Shown: piece by piece, positions 1 through 13,697 of the stretch | Layout of the letters: every line of letters starts with the position of its first letter | How positions within the stretch are numbered: position 1 is the stretch's first letter | Source: Rhynochetos jubatus | Lineage: Eukaryota; Chordata; Aves; Eurypygiformes; Rhynochetidae | NCBI GenBank assembly: GCA_027574665.1 | Contig: CM050657.1 | Span: forward strand, 13,900,404-13,964,403 | Direction of reading: 5' to 3' | Length of the DNA stretch: 64,000 bases | Position numbers and translations under genes: made by a program | Notes under the pieces: model-generated | Database searches by the model: none | The model's input: the letters and a program-made list of their open reading frames with translations, nothing else | Told to the model about the DNA's origin: nothing

Positions 1-2790
1 TGCGCGGTTTCCGGCCCCGGCCCCTGTGGGTTCTGGCTAGGAAAGGTGGGGAGGCAGCAATGTGGGTGCAGTGTTTTGCTGCTCTTGACAGGCCTTTGCA
101 ATGCCAGCTAGCCCTGGAGCTGTGGGCTTTCTGGTTCTCCGGACGCTAACCCTAAGCGTAACCCTAATTGTTAGGGTGCGCGTTTTCCGGCCCAGGCCCC
201 TCTGGGTTCTGGCTAGGAAAGGTGGGGAGGCAGCAATGTGGGTGCAGTGTTTTGCTGCTCTTGGCAGGCCTTTGCAATGCCAGCTAGCCCTGGAGCTGTG
301 GGCTTTCTGGTTCTCCGGACGCTAACCCTAGGCGTAACCCTAATATTTGACGTGCGCGGTTTCCGGCCCCGGCCCCCCTGGGTTCTGGCTAATAAAGGTG
401 GGGAGGCAGCAATGTGGGTGCAGTGTTTTGCTGCTCTTGGCAGGCCTTTGCAATGCCAGCTAGCCCTGGAGCTGTGGGCTTTCTGGTTCTCCAGACACTA
501 ACCCTAAGCGTAACCCTAATTGTTAGGGTGCGCGGTTTCCGTCCCCGGCCCCTGTGGGTTCTGGCTAGGGAAGGTGGGGAGGCAGCAATGTGGGTGCAGT
601 GTTTTGCTGCTCTTGGCAGGCCTTTGCAATGCCAGCTAGCCCTGGAGCTGTGGGCTTTGTGGTTCTCCGGACGCTAACCCTAGGCGTAACCCTAATATTT
701 GACGTGCGCGGTTTCCGTCCCCGGCCCCCCTGGGTTCTGGCTAGGGCAGGTGGGGAGGCAGCAATGTGGGTGCAGTGTTTTGCTCCTCTTGGCAGGCCTT
801 TGCAATGCCAGCTAGCCCTGGAGCTGTGGGCTTTCTGGTTCTCCGGACGCTAACCCTAAGCGTAACCCTAATTGTTAGGGTGCGCGGTTTCCAGCCCCAG
901 CCCCCCTGGGTTCTGGCTAGGAAAGGTGGGGAGGCAGCAATGTGGGTGCAGTGTTTTGCTCCTCTTGGCAGGCCTTTGCAATGCCAGCTAGCCCTGGAGC
1001 TGTGGGCTTTCTGGTTCTCCGGACGCTAACCCTAGGCGTAACCCTAATATTTGACGTGCGCGGTTTCCGGCCCCGGCCCCCCTGGGTTCTGGCTAATAAA
1101 GGTGGGGAGGCAGCAATGTGGGTGCAGTGTTTTGCTCCTCTTGGCAGGCCTTTGCAATGCCAGCTAGCCCTGGAGCTGTGGGCTTTCTGGTTCTCCGGAC
1201 GCTAACCCTAAGCGTAACCCTAATTGTTAGGGTGCGCGGTTTCCATCCCCGGCCCCTGTGGGTTCTGGCTAGGGAAGGTGGGGAGGCAGCAATGTGGGTG
1301 CAGTGTTTTGCTCCTCTTGGCAGGCCTTTGCAATGCCAGCTAGCCCTGGAGCTGTGGGCTTTCTGGTTCTCCGGACGCTAACCCTAAGCGTAACCCTAAT
1401 TGTTAGGGTGCGCGGTTTCCGTCCCCGGCCCCTGTGGGTTCTGGCTAGGGAAGGTGGGGAGGCAGCAATGTGGGTGCAGTGTTTTGCTCCTCTTGGCAGG
1501 CCTTTGCAATGCCAGCTAGCCCTGGAGCTGTGGGCTTTCTGGTTCTCCGGACGCTAACCCTAAGCGTAACCCTAGTTGTTCGGGTGCGCGGTTTCCGGCC
1601 CCGGCCCCTGTGGGTTCTGGCTAGGGAAGGTGGGGAGGCAGCAATGTGGGTGCAGTGTTTTGCTCCTCTTGGCAGGCCTTTGCAATGCCAGCTAGCCCTG
1701 GAGCTGTGGGCTTTCTGGTTCTCCGGACGCTAACCCTAAGCGTAACCCTAATTGTTAGGGTGCGCGGTTTCCGGCCCCGGCCCCTCTGGGTTCTGGCTAA
1801 TAAAGGTGGGGAGGCAGCAATGTGGGTGCAGTGTTTTGCTCCTCTTGGCAGGCCTTTGCAATGCCAGCTAGCCCTGGAGCTGTGGGCTTTCTGGTTCTCC
1901 GGACGCTAACCCTAAGCGTAACCCTAATTGTTAGGGTGCGCGGTTTCCGTCCCCGGCCCCTGTGGGTTCTGGCTAGGGAAGGTGGGGAGGCAGCAATGTG
2001 GGTGCAGTGTTTTGCTCCTCTTGGCAGGCCTTTGCAATGCCAGCTAGCCCTGGAGCTGTGGGCTTTCTGGTTCTCCGGACGCTAACCCTAGGCGTAACCC
2101 TAATTGTTAGGGTGCGCGGTTTCCGGCCCCGGCCCCCCTGGGTTCTGGCTAATAAAGGTGGGGAGGCAGCAATGTGGGTGCAGTGTTTTGCTCCTTTTGG
2201 CAGGCCTTTGCAATGCCAGCTAGCCCTGGAGCTGTGGGCTTTCTGGTTCTCCGGACGCTAACCCTAGGCGTAACCCTAATTGTTAGGGTGCGCGGTTTCC
2301 GGCCCCGGCCCCTCTGGGTTCTGGCTAGGAAAGGTGGGGAGGCAGCAATGTGGGTGCAGTGTTTTGCTCCTCTTGGCAGGCCTTTGCAATGCCAGCTAGC
2401 CCTGGAGCTGTGGGCTTTCTGGTTCTCCGGACGCTAACCCTAAGCGTAACCCTAATATTTGACGTGCGCGGTTTCCGGCCCCGGCCCCCCTGGGTTCTGG
2501 CTAGGGCAGGTGGGGAGGCAGCAATGTGGGTGCAGTGTTTTGCTGCTCTTGGCAGGCCTTTGCAATGCCAGCTAGCCCTGGAGCTGTGGGCTTTGTGGTT
2601 CTCCGGACGCTAACCCTAAGCGTAACCCTAATTGTTAGGGTGCGCGGTTTCCGTCCCCGGCCCCTGTGGGTTCTGGCTAGGGAAGGTGGGGAGGCAGCAA
2701 TGTGGGTGCAGTGTTTTGCTCCTCTTGGCAGGCCTTTGCAATGCCAGCTAGCCCTGGAGCTGTGGGCTTTCTGGTTCTCCGGACGCTAAC

Positions 2791-4820
2791 CCTAAGCGTA
2801 ACCCTAATATATGACGTGCGCGGTTTCCGGCCCCGGCCCCTCTGCTTTCTGGCTAGGAAAGGTGGGGAGGCAGCAATGTGGGTGCAGTGTTTTGCTCCTC
2901 TTGGCAGGCCTTTGCAATGCCAGCTAGCCCTGGAGCTGTGGGCTTTCTGGTTCTCCGGACGCTAACCCTAAGCTTAACCCTAATATTTGACGTGCGCGGT
3001 TTCCGGCCCCGGCCCCTCTGGGTTCTGGCTAGGAAAGGTGGGGCGGCAGCAATGTGAGTGCAGTGTTTTGCTCCTCTTGGCAGGCCTTTGCAATGCCAGC
3101 TAGCCCTGGAGCTGTGGGCTTTCTGGTTCTCCGGACGCTAACCCTAACCCTAACCCTAATAGTTAGAGTGCGCGGTTTCCGGCCCTGGCCCCTCTGGGTT
3201 CTGGCTAGGGAAGGTGGGGAGGCAGCAATGTGGGTGCAGTGTTTTGCTCCTCTTGGCAGGCCTTTGCAATGCCAGCTAGCCCTGGAGCTGTGGGCTTTCT
3301 GGTTCTCCGGACGCTAACCCTAAGCGTAACCCTAATATTTGACGTGCGCGGTTTCCGTCCCCGGCCCCTCTGGGTTCTGGCTAATAAAGCTGGGGAGGCA
3401 GCAATGTGGGTGCAGTGTTTTGCTCCTCTTGGCAGGCCTTTGCAATGCCAGCTAGCCCTGGAGCTGTGGGCTTTCTGGTTCTCCGGACGTTAACCCTAAG
3501 CGTAACCCTAATTGTTAGGGTGCGCGGTTTCTGGCCCCGGCCCCTGTGGGTTCTGGCTAAAAAAAGTGGGGAGGCAGCAATGTGGGTGCAGTGTTTTGCT
3601 CCTCTTGGCAGGCCTTTGCAATGCCAGCTAGCCCTGGAGCTGTGGGCTTTCTGGTTCTCCGGACGCTAACCCTAAGCGTAACCCTAATATTTGACGTGCG
3701 CGGTTTCCGGCCCCGGCCCCCCTGGGTTCTGGCTAGGGCAGGTGGGGAGGCAGCAATGTGGGTGCAGTGTTTTGCTGCTCTTGGCAGGCCTTTGCAATGC
3801 CAGCTAGCCCTGGAGCTGTGGGCTTTCTGGTTCTCCGGACGCTAACCCTAAGCGTAACCCTAATTGTTAGGGTGCGCGGTTTCCGTCCCCGGCCCCTGTG
3901 GGTTCTGGCTAGGGCAGGTGGGGAGGCAGCAATGTGGGTGCAGTGTTTTGCTGCTCTTGGCAGGCCTTTGCAATGCCAGCTAGCCCTGGAGCTGTGGGCT
4001 TTCTGGTTCTCCGGACGCTAACCCTAAGCGTAACCCTAATATTTGACGTGCGCGGTTTCCGGCCGCGGCCCCTGTGGGTTCTGGCTAGGGAAGGTGGGGA
4101 GGCAGCAATGTGGGTGCAGTATTTTGCTTCTCTTGGCAGGCCTTTGCAATGCCAGCTAGCCCTGGAGCTGTGGGCTTTCTGGTTCTCCGGACGCTAACCC
4201 TAAGCGTAACCCTAATATATGACGTGCGCGGTTTCCGGCCCTGGCCCCTCTGGTTTCTGGCTAGGAAAGGTGGGGAGGCAGCAATGTGGGTGCAGTGTTT
4301 TGCTCCTCTTGGCAGGCCTTTGCAATGCCAGCTAGCCCTGGAGCTGTGGGCTTTCTGGTTCTCCGGACGCTAACCCTAAGCTTAACCCTAATATTTGACG
4401 TGCGCGGTTTCCGGCCCCGGCCCCTCTGGGTTCTGGCTAGGAAAGGTGGGGCGGCAGCAATGTGAGTGCAGTGTTTTGCTCCTCTTGGCAGGCCTTTGCA
4501 ATGCCAGCTAGCCCTGGAGCTGTGGGCTTTCTGGTTCTCCGGACGCTAACCCTAACCCTAACCCTAATAGTTAGAGTGCGCGGTTTCCGGCCCTGGCCCC
4601 TCTGGGTTCTGGCTAGGGAAGGTGGGGAGGCAGCAATGTGGGTGCAGTGTTTTGCTCCTCTTGGCAGGCCTTTGCAATGCCAGCTAGCCCTGGAGCTGTG
4701 GGCTTTCTGGTTCTCCGGACGCTAACCCTAAGCGTAACCCTAATATTTGACGTGCGCGGTTTCCGTCCCCGGCCCCTCTGGGTTCTGGCTAATAAAGCTG
4801 GGGAGGCAGCAATGTGGGTG
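2791..4820. repeat. 8-unit higher-order repeat (1,408-bp spacing), two copies
   Basis: Rare variants recur in the same order 1,408 bp (8 units) apart. ATATATGACG lies near 2808 and 4216. A unique AAGCTT within the telomeric core lies at 2970 and 4378. GCGGCAGCAATGTGAGTG has its GTG-equivalent at 3054 and 4462. (TAACCC)3 followed by AATAGTTAGAGTG lies at 3139 and 4547, and AATAAAGCTGG near 3384 and 4792. The copies are not fully identical: CTCTGCTTTCTGG in the first faces CTCTGGTTTCTGG in the second. This makes the duplication older than those in the array centre. Confidence 0.85.
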
Positions 4821-7640
4821 CAGTGTTTTGCTGCTCTTGGCAGGCCTTTGCAATGCCAGCTAGCCCTGGAGCTGTGGGCTTTCTGGTTCTCCGGACGCGA
4901 ACCCTAAGCGTAACCCTAATTGTTAGGGTGCGCGTTTTCCGGCCCTGGCCCCTCTGGGTTCTGGCTAATAAAGCTGGGGAGGCAGCAATGTGGGTGCAGT
5001 GTTTTGCTCCTCTTGGCAGGCCTTTGCAATGCCAGCTAGCCCTGGAGCTGTGGGCTTTCTGGTTCTCCGGACGCTAACCCTAAGCGTAACCCTAATTGTT
5101 AGGGTGCGCGGTTTCCGGCCCCGGCCCCTGTGGGTTCTGGCTAGGGAAGGTGGGGAGGCAGCAATGTGGGTGCAGTGTTTTGCTCCTCTTGGCAGGCCTT
5201 TGCAATGCCAGCTAGCCCTGGAGCTGTGGGCTTTCTGGTTCTCCGGACACTAACCCTAAGCGTAACCCTAATTGTTAGGGTGCGCGGTTTCCGGCCCTGG
5301 CCCCTCTGGGTTCTGGCTAGGGAAGGTGGGGAGGCAGCAATGTGGGTGCAGTGTTTTGCTCCTCTTGGCAGGCCTTTGCAATGCCAGCTAGCCCTGGAGC
5401 TGTGGGCTTTCTGGTTCTCCGGATGCTAACCCTAAGCGTAACCCTAATTGTTCGGGTGCGCGGTTTCCGGCCCCGGCCCCTCTGGGTTCTGGCTAGGGAA
5501 GGTGGGGAGGGAGCAATGTGGGTGCAGTGTTTTGCTCCTCTTGGCAGGCCTTTGCAATGCCAGCTAGCCCTGGAGCTGTGGGCTTTCTGGTTCTCCGGAC
5601 GCTAACCCTAAGCGTAACCCTAATATTTGACGTGCGCGGTTTCCGGCCCCGGCCCCTCTGGGTTCTGGCTAGGAAAGGTGGGGAGGCAGCAATGTGAGTG
5701 CAGTGTTTTGCTCCTCTTGGCAGGCCTTTGCAATGCCAGCTAGCCCTGGAGCTGTGGGCTTTCTGGTTCTCCGGACGCTAACCCTAAGCGTAACCCTAAT
5801 TGTTAGGGTGCGCGGTTTCTGGCCCTGGCCCCTGTGGGTTCTGGCTATGGAAGGTGGGGAGGCAGCAATGTGGGTGCAGTGTTTTGCTCCTCTTGGCAGG
5901 CCTTTGCAATGCCAGCTAGCCCTGGAGCTGTGGGCTTTCTGGTTCTCCGGACGCTAACCCTAGGCGTAACCCTAATATTTGACGTGCGCGGTTTCCGGCC
6001 CCGTCCCCTCTGGGTTCTGGCTAATAAAGGTGGGGAGGCAGCAATGTGGGTGCAGTGTTTTGCTGCTCTTGGCAGGCCTTTGCAATGCCAGCTAGCCCTG
6101 GAGCTGTGGGCTTTCTGGTTCTCCGTACGCTAACCCTAACCCTAACCCTAATATTTGACGTGCGCGGTTTCAGGCACCGGCCCCTCTGGGTTCTGGCTAG
6201 GGAAGGTGGGGCGGCAGCAATGTGAGTGCAGTGTTTTGCTCCTCTTGGCAGACCTTTGCAATGCCAGCTAGCCCTGGAGCTGTGGGCTTTCTGGTTCTCC
6301 GGACGCTAACCCTAAGCGTAACCCTAATTGTTAGCGTCCGCGGTTTCCGGCCCCGGCCCCTGTGGGTTCTGGCTAATACAGGTGGGGAGGCAGCAATGTG
6401 GGTGCAGTGTTTTGCTCCTCTTGGCAGGCCTTTGCAATGCCAGCTAGCCCTGGAGCTGTGGGCTTTCTGGTTCTCCGGACGCTAACCCTAAGCGTAACCC
6501 TAATATTTGACGTGCGCGGTTTCCGGCCCCGGCCCCTCTGCGTTCTGGCTAATAAAGCTGGGAAGGCAGCAATGTGGGTGCAGTGTTTTGCTCCTCTTGG
6601 CAGGCCTTTGCAATGCCAGCTAGCCCTGGAGCTGTGGGCTTTCTGGTTCTCCGGACGCTAACCCTAAGCGTAACCCTAATTGTTAGGGTGCGCGGTTTCC
6701 GGCCCTGGCCCCTGTGGGTTCTGGCTATGGAAGGTGGGGAGGCAGCAATGTGGGTGCAGTGTTTTGCTGCTCTTGGCAGGCCTTTGCAATGCCAGCTAGC
6801 CCTGGAGCTGTGGGCTTTGTGGTTCTCCGGACGCTAACCCTAAGCGTAACCCTAATTGTTAGGGTGCGCATTTTCCGGTCCCGGCCCGTCTGGGTTCTGG
6901 CTAATAAAGGTGGGGAGGCAGCAATGTGGGTGCAGTGTTTTGCTCCTCTTGGCAGGCCTTTGCAATGCCAGCTAGCCCTGGAGCTGTGGGCTTTCTGGTT
7001 CTCCGGACGCTAACCCTAAGCGTAACCCTAATATTTGACGTGCGCGGTTTCCAGCCCCGGCCCCTCTGGGTTCTGGCTAGGAAAGGTGGGGAGGCAGCAA
7101 TGTGGGTGCAGTGTTTTGCTCCTCTTGGCAGGCCTTTGCAATGCCAGCTAGCCCTGGAGCTGTGGGCTTTGTGGTTCTCCGGACGCTAACCCTAAGCGTA
7201 ACCCTAATTGTTCGGGTGCGCGGTTTCCGGCCCCGGCCCCTCTGGGTTCTGGCTAGGGAAGGTGGGGAGGGAGCAATGTGGGTGCAGTGTTTTGCTCCTC
7301 TTGGCAGGCCTTTGCAATGCCAGCTAGCCCTGGAGCTGTGGGCTTTCTGGTTCTCCGGACGCTAACCCTAACCCTAACCCTAATATTTGACGTGCGCGGT
7401 TTCCGTCCCCGGCCCCTCTGGGTTCTGGCTAATAAAGCTGGGGAGGCAGCAATGTGGGTGCAGTGTTTTGCTCCTCTTGGCAGGCCTTTGCAATGCCAGC
7501 TAGCCCTGGAGCTGTGGGCTTTGTGGTTCTCCGGACGCGAACCGTAAGCGTAACCCTAATTGTTAGGGTGCGCGTTTTCCGGCCCTGACCCCTCTGGGTT
7601 CTGGCTAATAAAGCTGGGGAGGCAGCAATGTGGGTGCAGT
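4816..7640. repeat. 15-unit spaced duplication (2,640 bp) with altered telomeric core
   Basis: GGACGCGAACC replaces GGACGCTAACC at about 4895 and again at about 7535, 2,640 bp (15 units) apart. In both places the next unit has GCGCGTTTTCCGGCCCTG and AATAAAGCTGG. The second copy carries two more changes, GAACCGTAAG and CCCTGACCCC. The T-to-G change breaks the first telomeric hexamer. Confidence 0.7.
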
Positions 7641-8425
7641 GTTTTGCTCCTCTTGGCAGGCCTTTGCAATGCCAGCTAGCCCTGGAGCTGTGGGCTTTCT
7701 GGTTCTCCGGACGCTAACCCTAAGCGTAACCCTAATATTTGACGTGCGCGGTTTCCGGCCCCGGCCCCTCTGGGTTCTGGCTAATAAAGGTGGGGAGGCA
7801 GCAATGTGGGTGCAGTGTTTTGCTGCTCTTGGCAGGCCTTTGCAATGCCAGCTAGCCCTGGAGCTGTGGGCTTTCTGGTTCTCCGGACGCTAACCCTAAG
7901 CGTAACCCTAATTGTTAGGGTGCGTGGTTTCCGGCCCCGGCCCCTCTGCGTTCTGGCTAGGGAAGGTGGGGAGGCAGCAATGTGGGTGCAGTGTTTTGCT
8001 CCTCTTGGCAGGCCTTTGCAATGCCAGCTAGCCCTGGAGCTGTGGGCTTTGTGGTTCTCCGGACGCTAACCCTAAGCGTAACCCTAATTGTTAGGGTGCG
8101 CATTTTCCGGTCCCGGCCCGTCTGGGTTCTGGCTAATAAAGCTGGGGAGGCAGCAATGTGGGTGCAGTGTTTTGCTCCTCTTGGCAGGCCTTTGCAATGC
8201 CAGCTAGCCCTGGAGCTGTGGGCTTTCTGGTTCTCCGGACGCTAACCCTAAGCGTAACCCTAATATTTGACGTGCGCGGTTTCCAGCCCCGGCCCCTCTG
8301 GGTTCTGGCTAGGAAAGGTGGGGAGGCAGCAATGTGGGTGCAGTGTTTTGCTGCTCTTGGCAGGCCTTTGCAATGCCAGCTAGCCCTGGAGCTGTGGGCT
8401 TTCTGGTTCTCCGGACGCTAACCCT
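6835..8425. repeat. 7-unit duplication (1,232-bp spacing)
   Basis: The unusual GCGCATTTTCCGGTCCCGGCCCGTC block near 6866 recurs near 8098, 1,232 bp (7 units) later. In both copies it is followed by a unit with CCAGCCCCGGCCCC and GGCTAGGAAAGG. The shared tract is about two units long. The first copy has AATAAAGGTGG where the second has AATAAAGCTGG, so they have diverged slightly. Confidence 0.75.
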
Positions 8426-11400
8426 AAGCGTAACCCTAATTGTTAGGGTGCGCGGTTTCCGGCCCCGGCCCCTCTGGGTTCTGGCTATGGAAGGTGGGGA
8501 GGCAGCAATGTGGGTGCAGTGTTTTGCTCCTCTTGGCAGGCCTTTGCAATGCCAGCTAGCCCTGGAGCTGTGGGCTTTGTGGTTCTCCGGACGCTAACCC
8601 TAAGCGTAACCCTAATATTTGACGTGCGCGGTTTCCGGCACCGGCCCCTGTGGGTTCTGGCTATGGAAGGTGGGGAGGCAGCAATGTGGGTGCAGTGTTT
8701 TGCTCCTCTTGGCAGGCCTTTGCAATGCCAGCTAGCCCTGGAGCTGTGGGCTTTCTGGTTCTCCGGACGCTAACCCTAAGCGTAACCCTCATATTTGACG
8801 TGCGCGGTTTCCGGCCCCGGCCCCTCTGGGTTCTGGCTAATAAAGGTGGGGAGGCAGCAATGTGGGTGCAGTGTTTTGCTCCTCTTGGCAGGCCTTTGCA
8901 ATGCCAGCTAGCCCTGGAGCTGTGGGCTTTCTGGTTCTCCGGACGCTAACCCTAAGCGTAACCCTAATTGTTAGCGTCCGCGGTTTCCGGCCCCGGCCCC
9001 TGTGGGTTCTGGCTAGGGAAGGTGGGGAGGCAGCAATGTGGGTGCAGTGTTTTGCTCCTCTTGGCAGGCCTTTGCAATGCCAGCTAGCCCTGGAGCTGTG
9101 GGCTTTCTGGGTCTCCGGACGCTAACCCTAAGCGTAACCCTAATATTTGACGTGCGCGGTTTCCGGCCCCGGCCCCTCTGGGTTCTGGCTAGGGAAGGTG
9201 GGGAGGCAGCAATGTGGGTGCAGTGTTTTGCTGCTCTTGGCAGGCCTTTGCAATGCCAGCTAGCCCTGGAGCTGTGGGCTTTCTGGTTCTCCGGACGCTA
9301 ACCCTAAGCGTAACCCTAATTGTTAGGGTGCGCGGTTTCCGGCCCCGGCCCCTCTGGGTTCTGGCTAATAAAGGTGGGGAGGCAGCAATGTGGGTGCAGT
9401 GTTTTGCTCCTCTTGGCAGGCCTTTGCAATGCCAGCTAGCCCTGGAGCTGTGGGCTTTCTGGTTCTCCGGACGCTAACCCTAAGCGTAACCCTAATTGTT
9501 AGGGTGCGCGGTTTCCGGCCCTGGCCCCTGTGGGTTCTGGCTAGGGAAGGTGGGGAGGCAGCAATGTGGGTGCAGTGTTTTGCTCCTCTTGGCAGGCCTT
9601 TGCAATGCCAGCTAGCCCTGGAGCTGTGGGCTTTCTGGTTCTCCGGACGCTAACCCTAAGCGTAACCCTAATTGTTAGCGTCCGCGGTTTCCGGCCCCGG
9701 CCCCTCTGGGTTCTGGCTAATACAGGTGGGGAGGCAGCAATGTGGGTGCAGTGTTTTGCTCCTCTTGGCAGGCCTTTGCAATGCCAGCTAGCCCTGGAGC
9801 TGTGGGCTTTCTGGTTCTCCGGACGCTAACCCTAAGCGTAACCCTAATATTTGACGTGCGCGGTTTCCGGCCCCGGCCCCTCTGGATTCTGGCTAATAAA
9901 GGTGGGGATGCAGCAATGTGTGTGCAGTGTTTTGCTCCTCTTGGCAGGCCTTTGCAAGGCCAGCTAGCCCTGGAGCTGTGGGCTTTCTGGTTCTCCGGAC
10001 GCTAACCCTAAGCGTAACCCTAATTGTTAGGGTGCGCGGTTTCCGACCTGGCCCCTCTGGGTTCTGGCTAATAAAGGTGGGGAGGCAGCAATGTGGGTGC
10101 AGTGTTTTGCTCCTCTTGGCAGGCCTTTGCAATGCCAGCTAGCCCTGGAGCTGTGGGCTTTCTGGTTCTCCGGACGCTAACCCTAAGCGTAACCCTAATT
10201 GTTAGGGTGCGCGGTTTCCGGCCCTGGCCCCTGTGGGTTCTGGCTAATACAGGTGGGGAGGCAGCAATGTGGGTGCAGTGTTTTGCTCCTCTTGGCAGGC
10301 CTTTGCAATGCCAGCTAGCCCTGGAGCTGTGGGCTTTGTGGTTCTCCGGACGCTAACCCTAAGCGTAACCCTAATATTTGACGTGCGCGGTTTCCAGCCC
10401 CAGCCCCCCTGGGTTCTGGCTAGGGAAGGTGGGGAGGCAGCAATGTGGGTGCAGTGTTTTGCTCCTCTTGGCAGGCCTTTGCAATGCCAGCTAGCCCTGG
10501 AGCTGTGGGCTTTCTGGTTCTCCGGACGCTAACCCTAAGCGTAACCCTAATTGTTAGCGTCCGCGGTTTCCGGCCCCGGCCCCTGTGGGTTCTGGCTAGG
10601 GAAGGTGGGGAGGCAGCAATGTGGGTGCAGTGTTTTGCTCCTCTTGGCAGGCCTTTGCAATGCCAGCTAGCCCTGGAGCTGTGGGCTTTCTGGTTCTCCG
10701 GACGCTAACCCTAAGCGTAACCCTAATTGTTAGGGTGCGCGGTTTCCGGCCCCGGCCCCTGTGGGTTCTGGCTAGGGAAGGTGGGGAGGCAGCAATGTGG
10801 GTGCAGTGTTTTGCTCCTCTTGGCAGGCCTTTGCAATGCCAGCTAGCCCTGGAGCTGTGGGCTTTCTGGTTCTCCGGATGCTAACCCTAAGCGTAACCCT
10901 AATATTTGACGTGCGCGGTTTCCGGCCCCGGCCCCTCTGGGTTCTGGCTAGGGAAGGTGGGGAGGCAGCAATGTGGGTGCAGTGTTTTGCTGCTCTTGGC
11001 AGGCCTTTGCAATGCCAGCTAGCCCTGGAGCTGTGGGCTTTCTGGTTCTCCGGACGCTAACCCTAAGCGTAACCCTAATTGTTAGGGTGCGCGGTTTCCG
11101 GCCCCGGCCCCTCTGGGTTCTGGCTAGGAAAGGTGGGGAGGCAGCAATGTGGGTGCAGTGTTTTGCTCCTCTTGGCAGGCCTTTGCAATGCCAGCTAGCC
11201 CTGGAGCTGTGGGCTTTCTGGTTCTCCGGACGCTAACCCTAAGCGTAACCCTAATTGTTAGGGTGCGCGGTTTCCGGCCCCGGCCCCTCTGGGTTCTGGC
11301 TAATAAAGGTGGGGAGGCAGCAATGTGGGTGCAGTGTTTTGCTCCTCTTGGCAGGCCTTTGCAATGCCAGCTAGCCCTGGAGCTGTGGGCTTTCTGGTTC

Positions 11401-11937
11401 TCCGGACGCTAACCCTAACCCTAACCCTAATATTTGACGTGCGCGGTTTCCGGCCCCGGCCCCTGTGGGTTCTGGCTAATAAAGCTGGGGAGGCAGCAAT
11501 GTGGGTGCAGTGTTTTGCTCCTCTTGGCAGGCCTTTGCAATGCCAGCTAGCCCTGGAGCTGTGGGCTTTCTGGTTCTCCGGACGCTAACCCTAAGCGTAA
11601 CCCTAATTGTTAGCGTCCGCGGTTTCCGGCCCCGGCCCCTCTGGGTTCTGGCTAATACAGGTGGGGAGGCAGCAATGTGGGTGCAGTGTTTTGCTCCTCT
11701 TGGCAGGCCTTTGCAATGCCAGCTAGCCCTGGAGCTGTGGGCTTTCTGGTTCTCCGGACGCTAACCCTAAGCGTAACCCTAATATTTGACGTGCGCGGTT
11801 TCCGGCCCCGGCCCCTCTGGGTTCTGGCTAGGGAAGGTGGGGAGGCAGCAATGTGGGTGCAGTGTTTTGCTCCTCTTGGCAGGCCTTTGCAATGCCAGCT
11901 AGCCCTGGAGCTGTGGGCTTTCTGGTTCTCCGGACGC

Positions 11938-13697
11938 TAACCCTAAGCGTAACCCTAATTGTTAGGGTGTGCGGTTTCCAGACCCCGCCCCCCTGGGTTC
12001 TGGCTAGGAAAGGTGGGGAGGCAGCAATGTGGGTGCAGTGTTTTGCTCCTCTTGGCAGGCCTTTGCAATGCCAGCTAGCTCTGGAGCTGTGGGCTTTCTG
12101 GTTCTCCTGACGCTAACCCTAAGCGTAACCCTAATATTTGACGTGCGCGGTTTCCGGCCCCGGCCCCTGTGGGTTCTGGCTAGGGAAGGTGGGGAGGCAG
12201 CAATGTGGGTGCAGTGTTTTGCTCCTCTTGGCAGGCCTTTGCAATGCCAGCTAGCCCTGGAGCTGTGGGCTTTCTGGTTCTCCGGACGCTAACCCTAAGC
12301 GTAACCCTAATATTTGACATGCGCGGTTTCCGGCCCCGGCCCCCCTGGGTTCTGGCTAGGGCTGGTGGGGAGGCAGCAATGTGGGTGCAGTGTTTTGCTG
12401 CTCTTGGCAGGCCTTTGCAATGCCAGCTAGCCCTGGAGCTGTGGGCTTTCTGGTTCTCCTGACGCTAACCCTAAGCGTAACCCTAATATTTGACGTGCGC
12501 GGTTTCCGGCCCCGGCCCCTGTGGGTTCTGGCTAGGGAAGGTGGGGAGGCAGCAATGTGGGTGCAGTGTTTTGCTGCTCTTGGCAGGCCTTTGCAATGCC
12601 AGCTAGCCCTGGAGCTGTGGGCTTTCTGGTTCTCCGGACGCTAACCCTAAGCGTAACCCTAATATTTGACGTGCGCGGTTTCCGGCCCCGGCCCCCCTGG
12701 GTTCTGGCTTGGAAAGGTGGGGAGGCAGCAATGTGGGTGCAGTGTTTTGCTCCTCTTGGCAGGCCTTTGCAATGCCAGCTAGCTCTGGAGCTGTGGGCTT
12801 TCTGGTTCTCCTGACGCTAACCCTAAGCGTAACCCTAATTGTTAGGGTGTGCGGTTTCCAGACCCCGCCCCCCTGGGTTCTGGCTAGGAAAGGTGGGGAG
12901 GCAGCAATGTGGGTGCAGTGTTTTGCTCCTCTTGGCAGGCCTTTGCAATGCCAGCTAGCTCTGGAGCTGTGGGCTTTCTGGTTCTCCTGACGCTAACCCT
13001 AAGCGTAACCCTAATATTTGACGTGCGCGGTTTCCGGCCCCGGCCCCTGTGGGTTCTGGCTAGGGAAGGTGGGGAGGCAGCAATGTGGGTGCAGTGTTTT
13101 GCTCCTCTTGGCAGGCCTTTGCAATGCCAGCTAGCCCTGGAGCTGTGGGCTTTCTGGTTCTCCGGACGCTAACCCTAAGCGTAACCCTAATATTTGACAT
13201 GCGCGGTTTCCGGCCCCGGCCCCCCTGGGTTCTGGCTAGGGCTGGTGGGGAGGCAGCAATGTGGGTGCAGTGTTTTGCTGCTCTTGGCAGGCCTTTGCAA
13301 TGCCAGCTAGCCCTGGAGCTGTGGGCTTTCTGGTTCTCCTGACGCTAACCCTAAGCGTAACCCTAATATTTGACGTGCGCGGTTTCCGGCCCCGGCCCCT
13401 CTGGGTTCTGGCTAGGGAAGGTGGGGAGGCAGCAATGTGGGTGCAGTGTTTTGCTGCTCTTGGCAGGCCTTTGCAATGCCAGCTAGCCCTGGAGCTGTGG
13501 GCTTTCTGGTTCTCCTGACGCTAACCCTAAGCGTAACCCTAATATTTGACGTGCGCGGTTTCCGGCCCCGGCCCCCCTGGGTTCTGGCTTGGAAAGGTGG
13601 GGAGGCAGCAATGTGGGTGCAGTGTTTTGCTGCTCTTGGCAGGCCTTTGCAATGCCAGCTAGCCCTGGAGCTGTGGGCTTTCTGGTTCTCCTGACGC
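11938..13697. repeat. 5-unit higher-order repeat, tandem pair (2 x 880 bp)
   Basis: Copies run 11,938-12,817 and 12,818-13,697. The order of unit types is the same in both. (1) GTGTGCGGTTTCCAGACC with CCCGCCCCCC. (2) ATTTGACGTG with CCCTGTGGG and AGGGAAGG. (3) ATTTGACATG with AGGGCTGG. (4) ATTTGACGTG with AGGGAAGG and a GCTGCTC site. (5) ATTTGACGTG with GGCTTGGAAAGG. Several units end TTCTCCTGACGC instead of TTCTCCGGACGC. Minor differences remain, for example CTGTGGG against CTCTGGG in unit 4. Confidence 0.88.
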
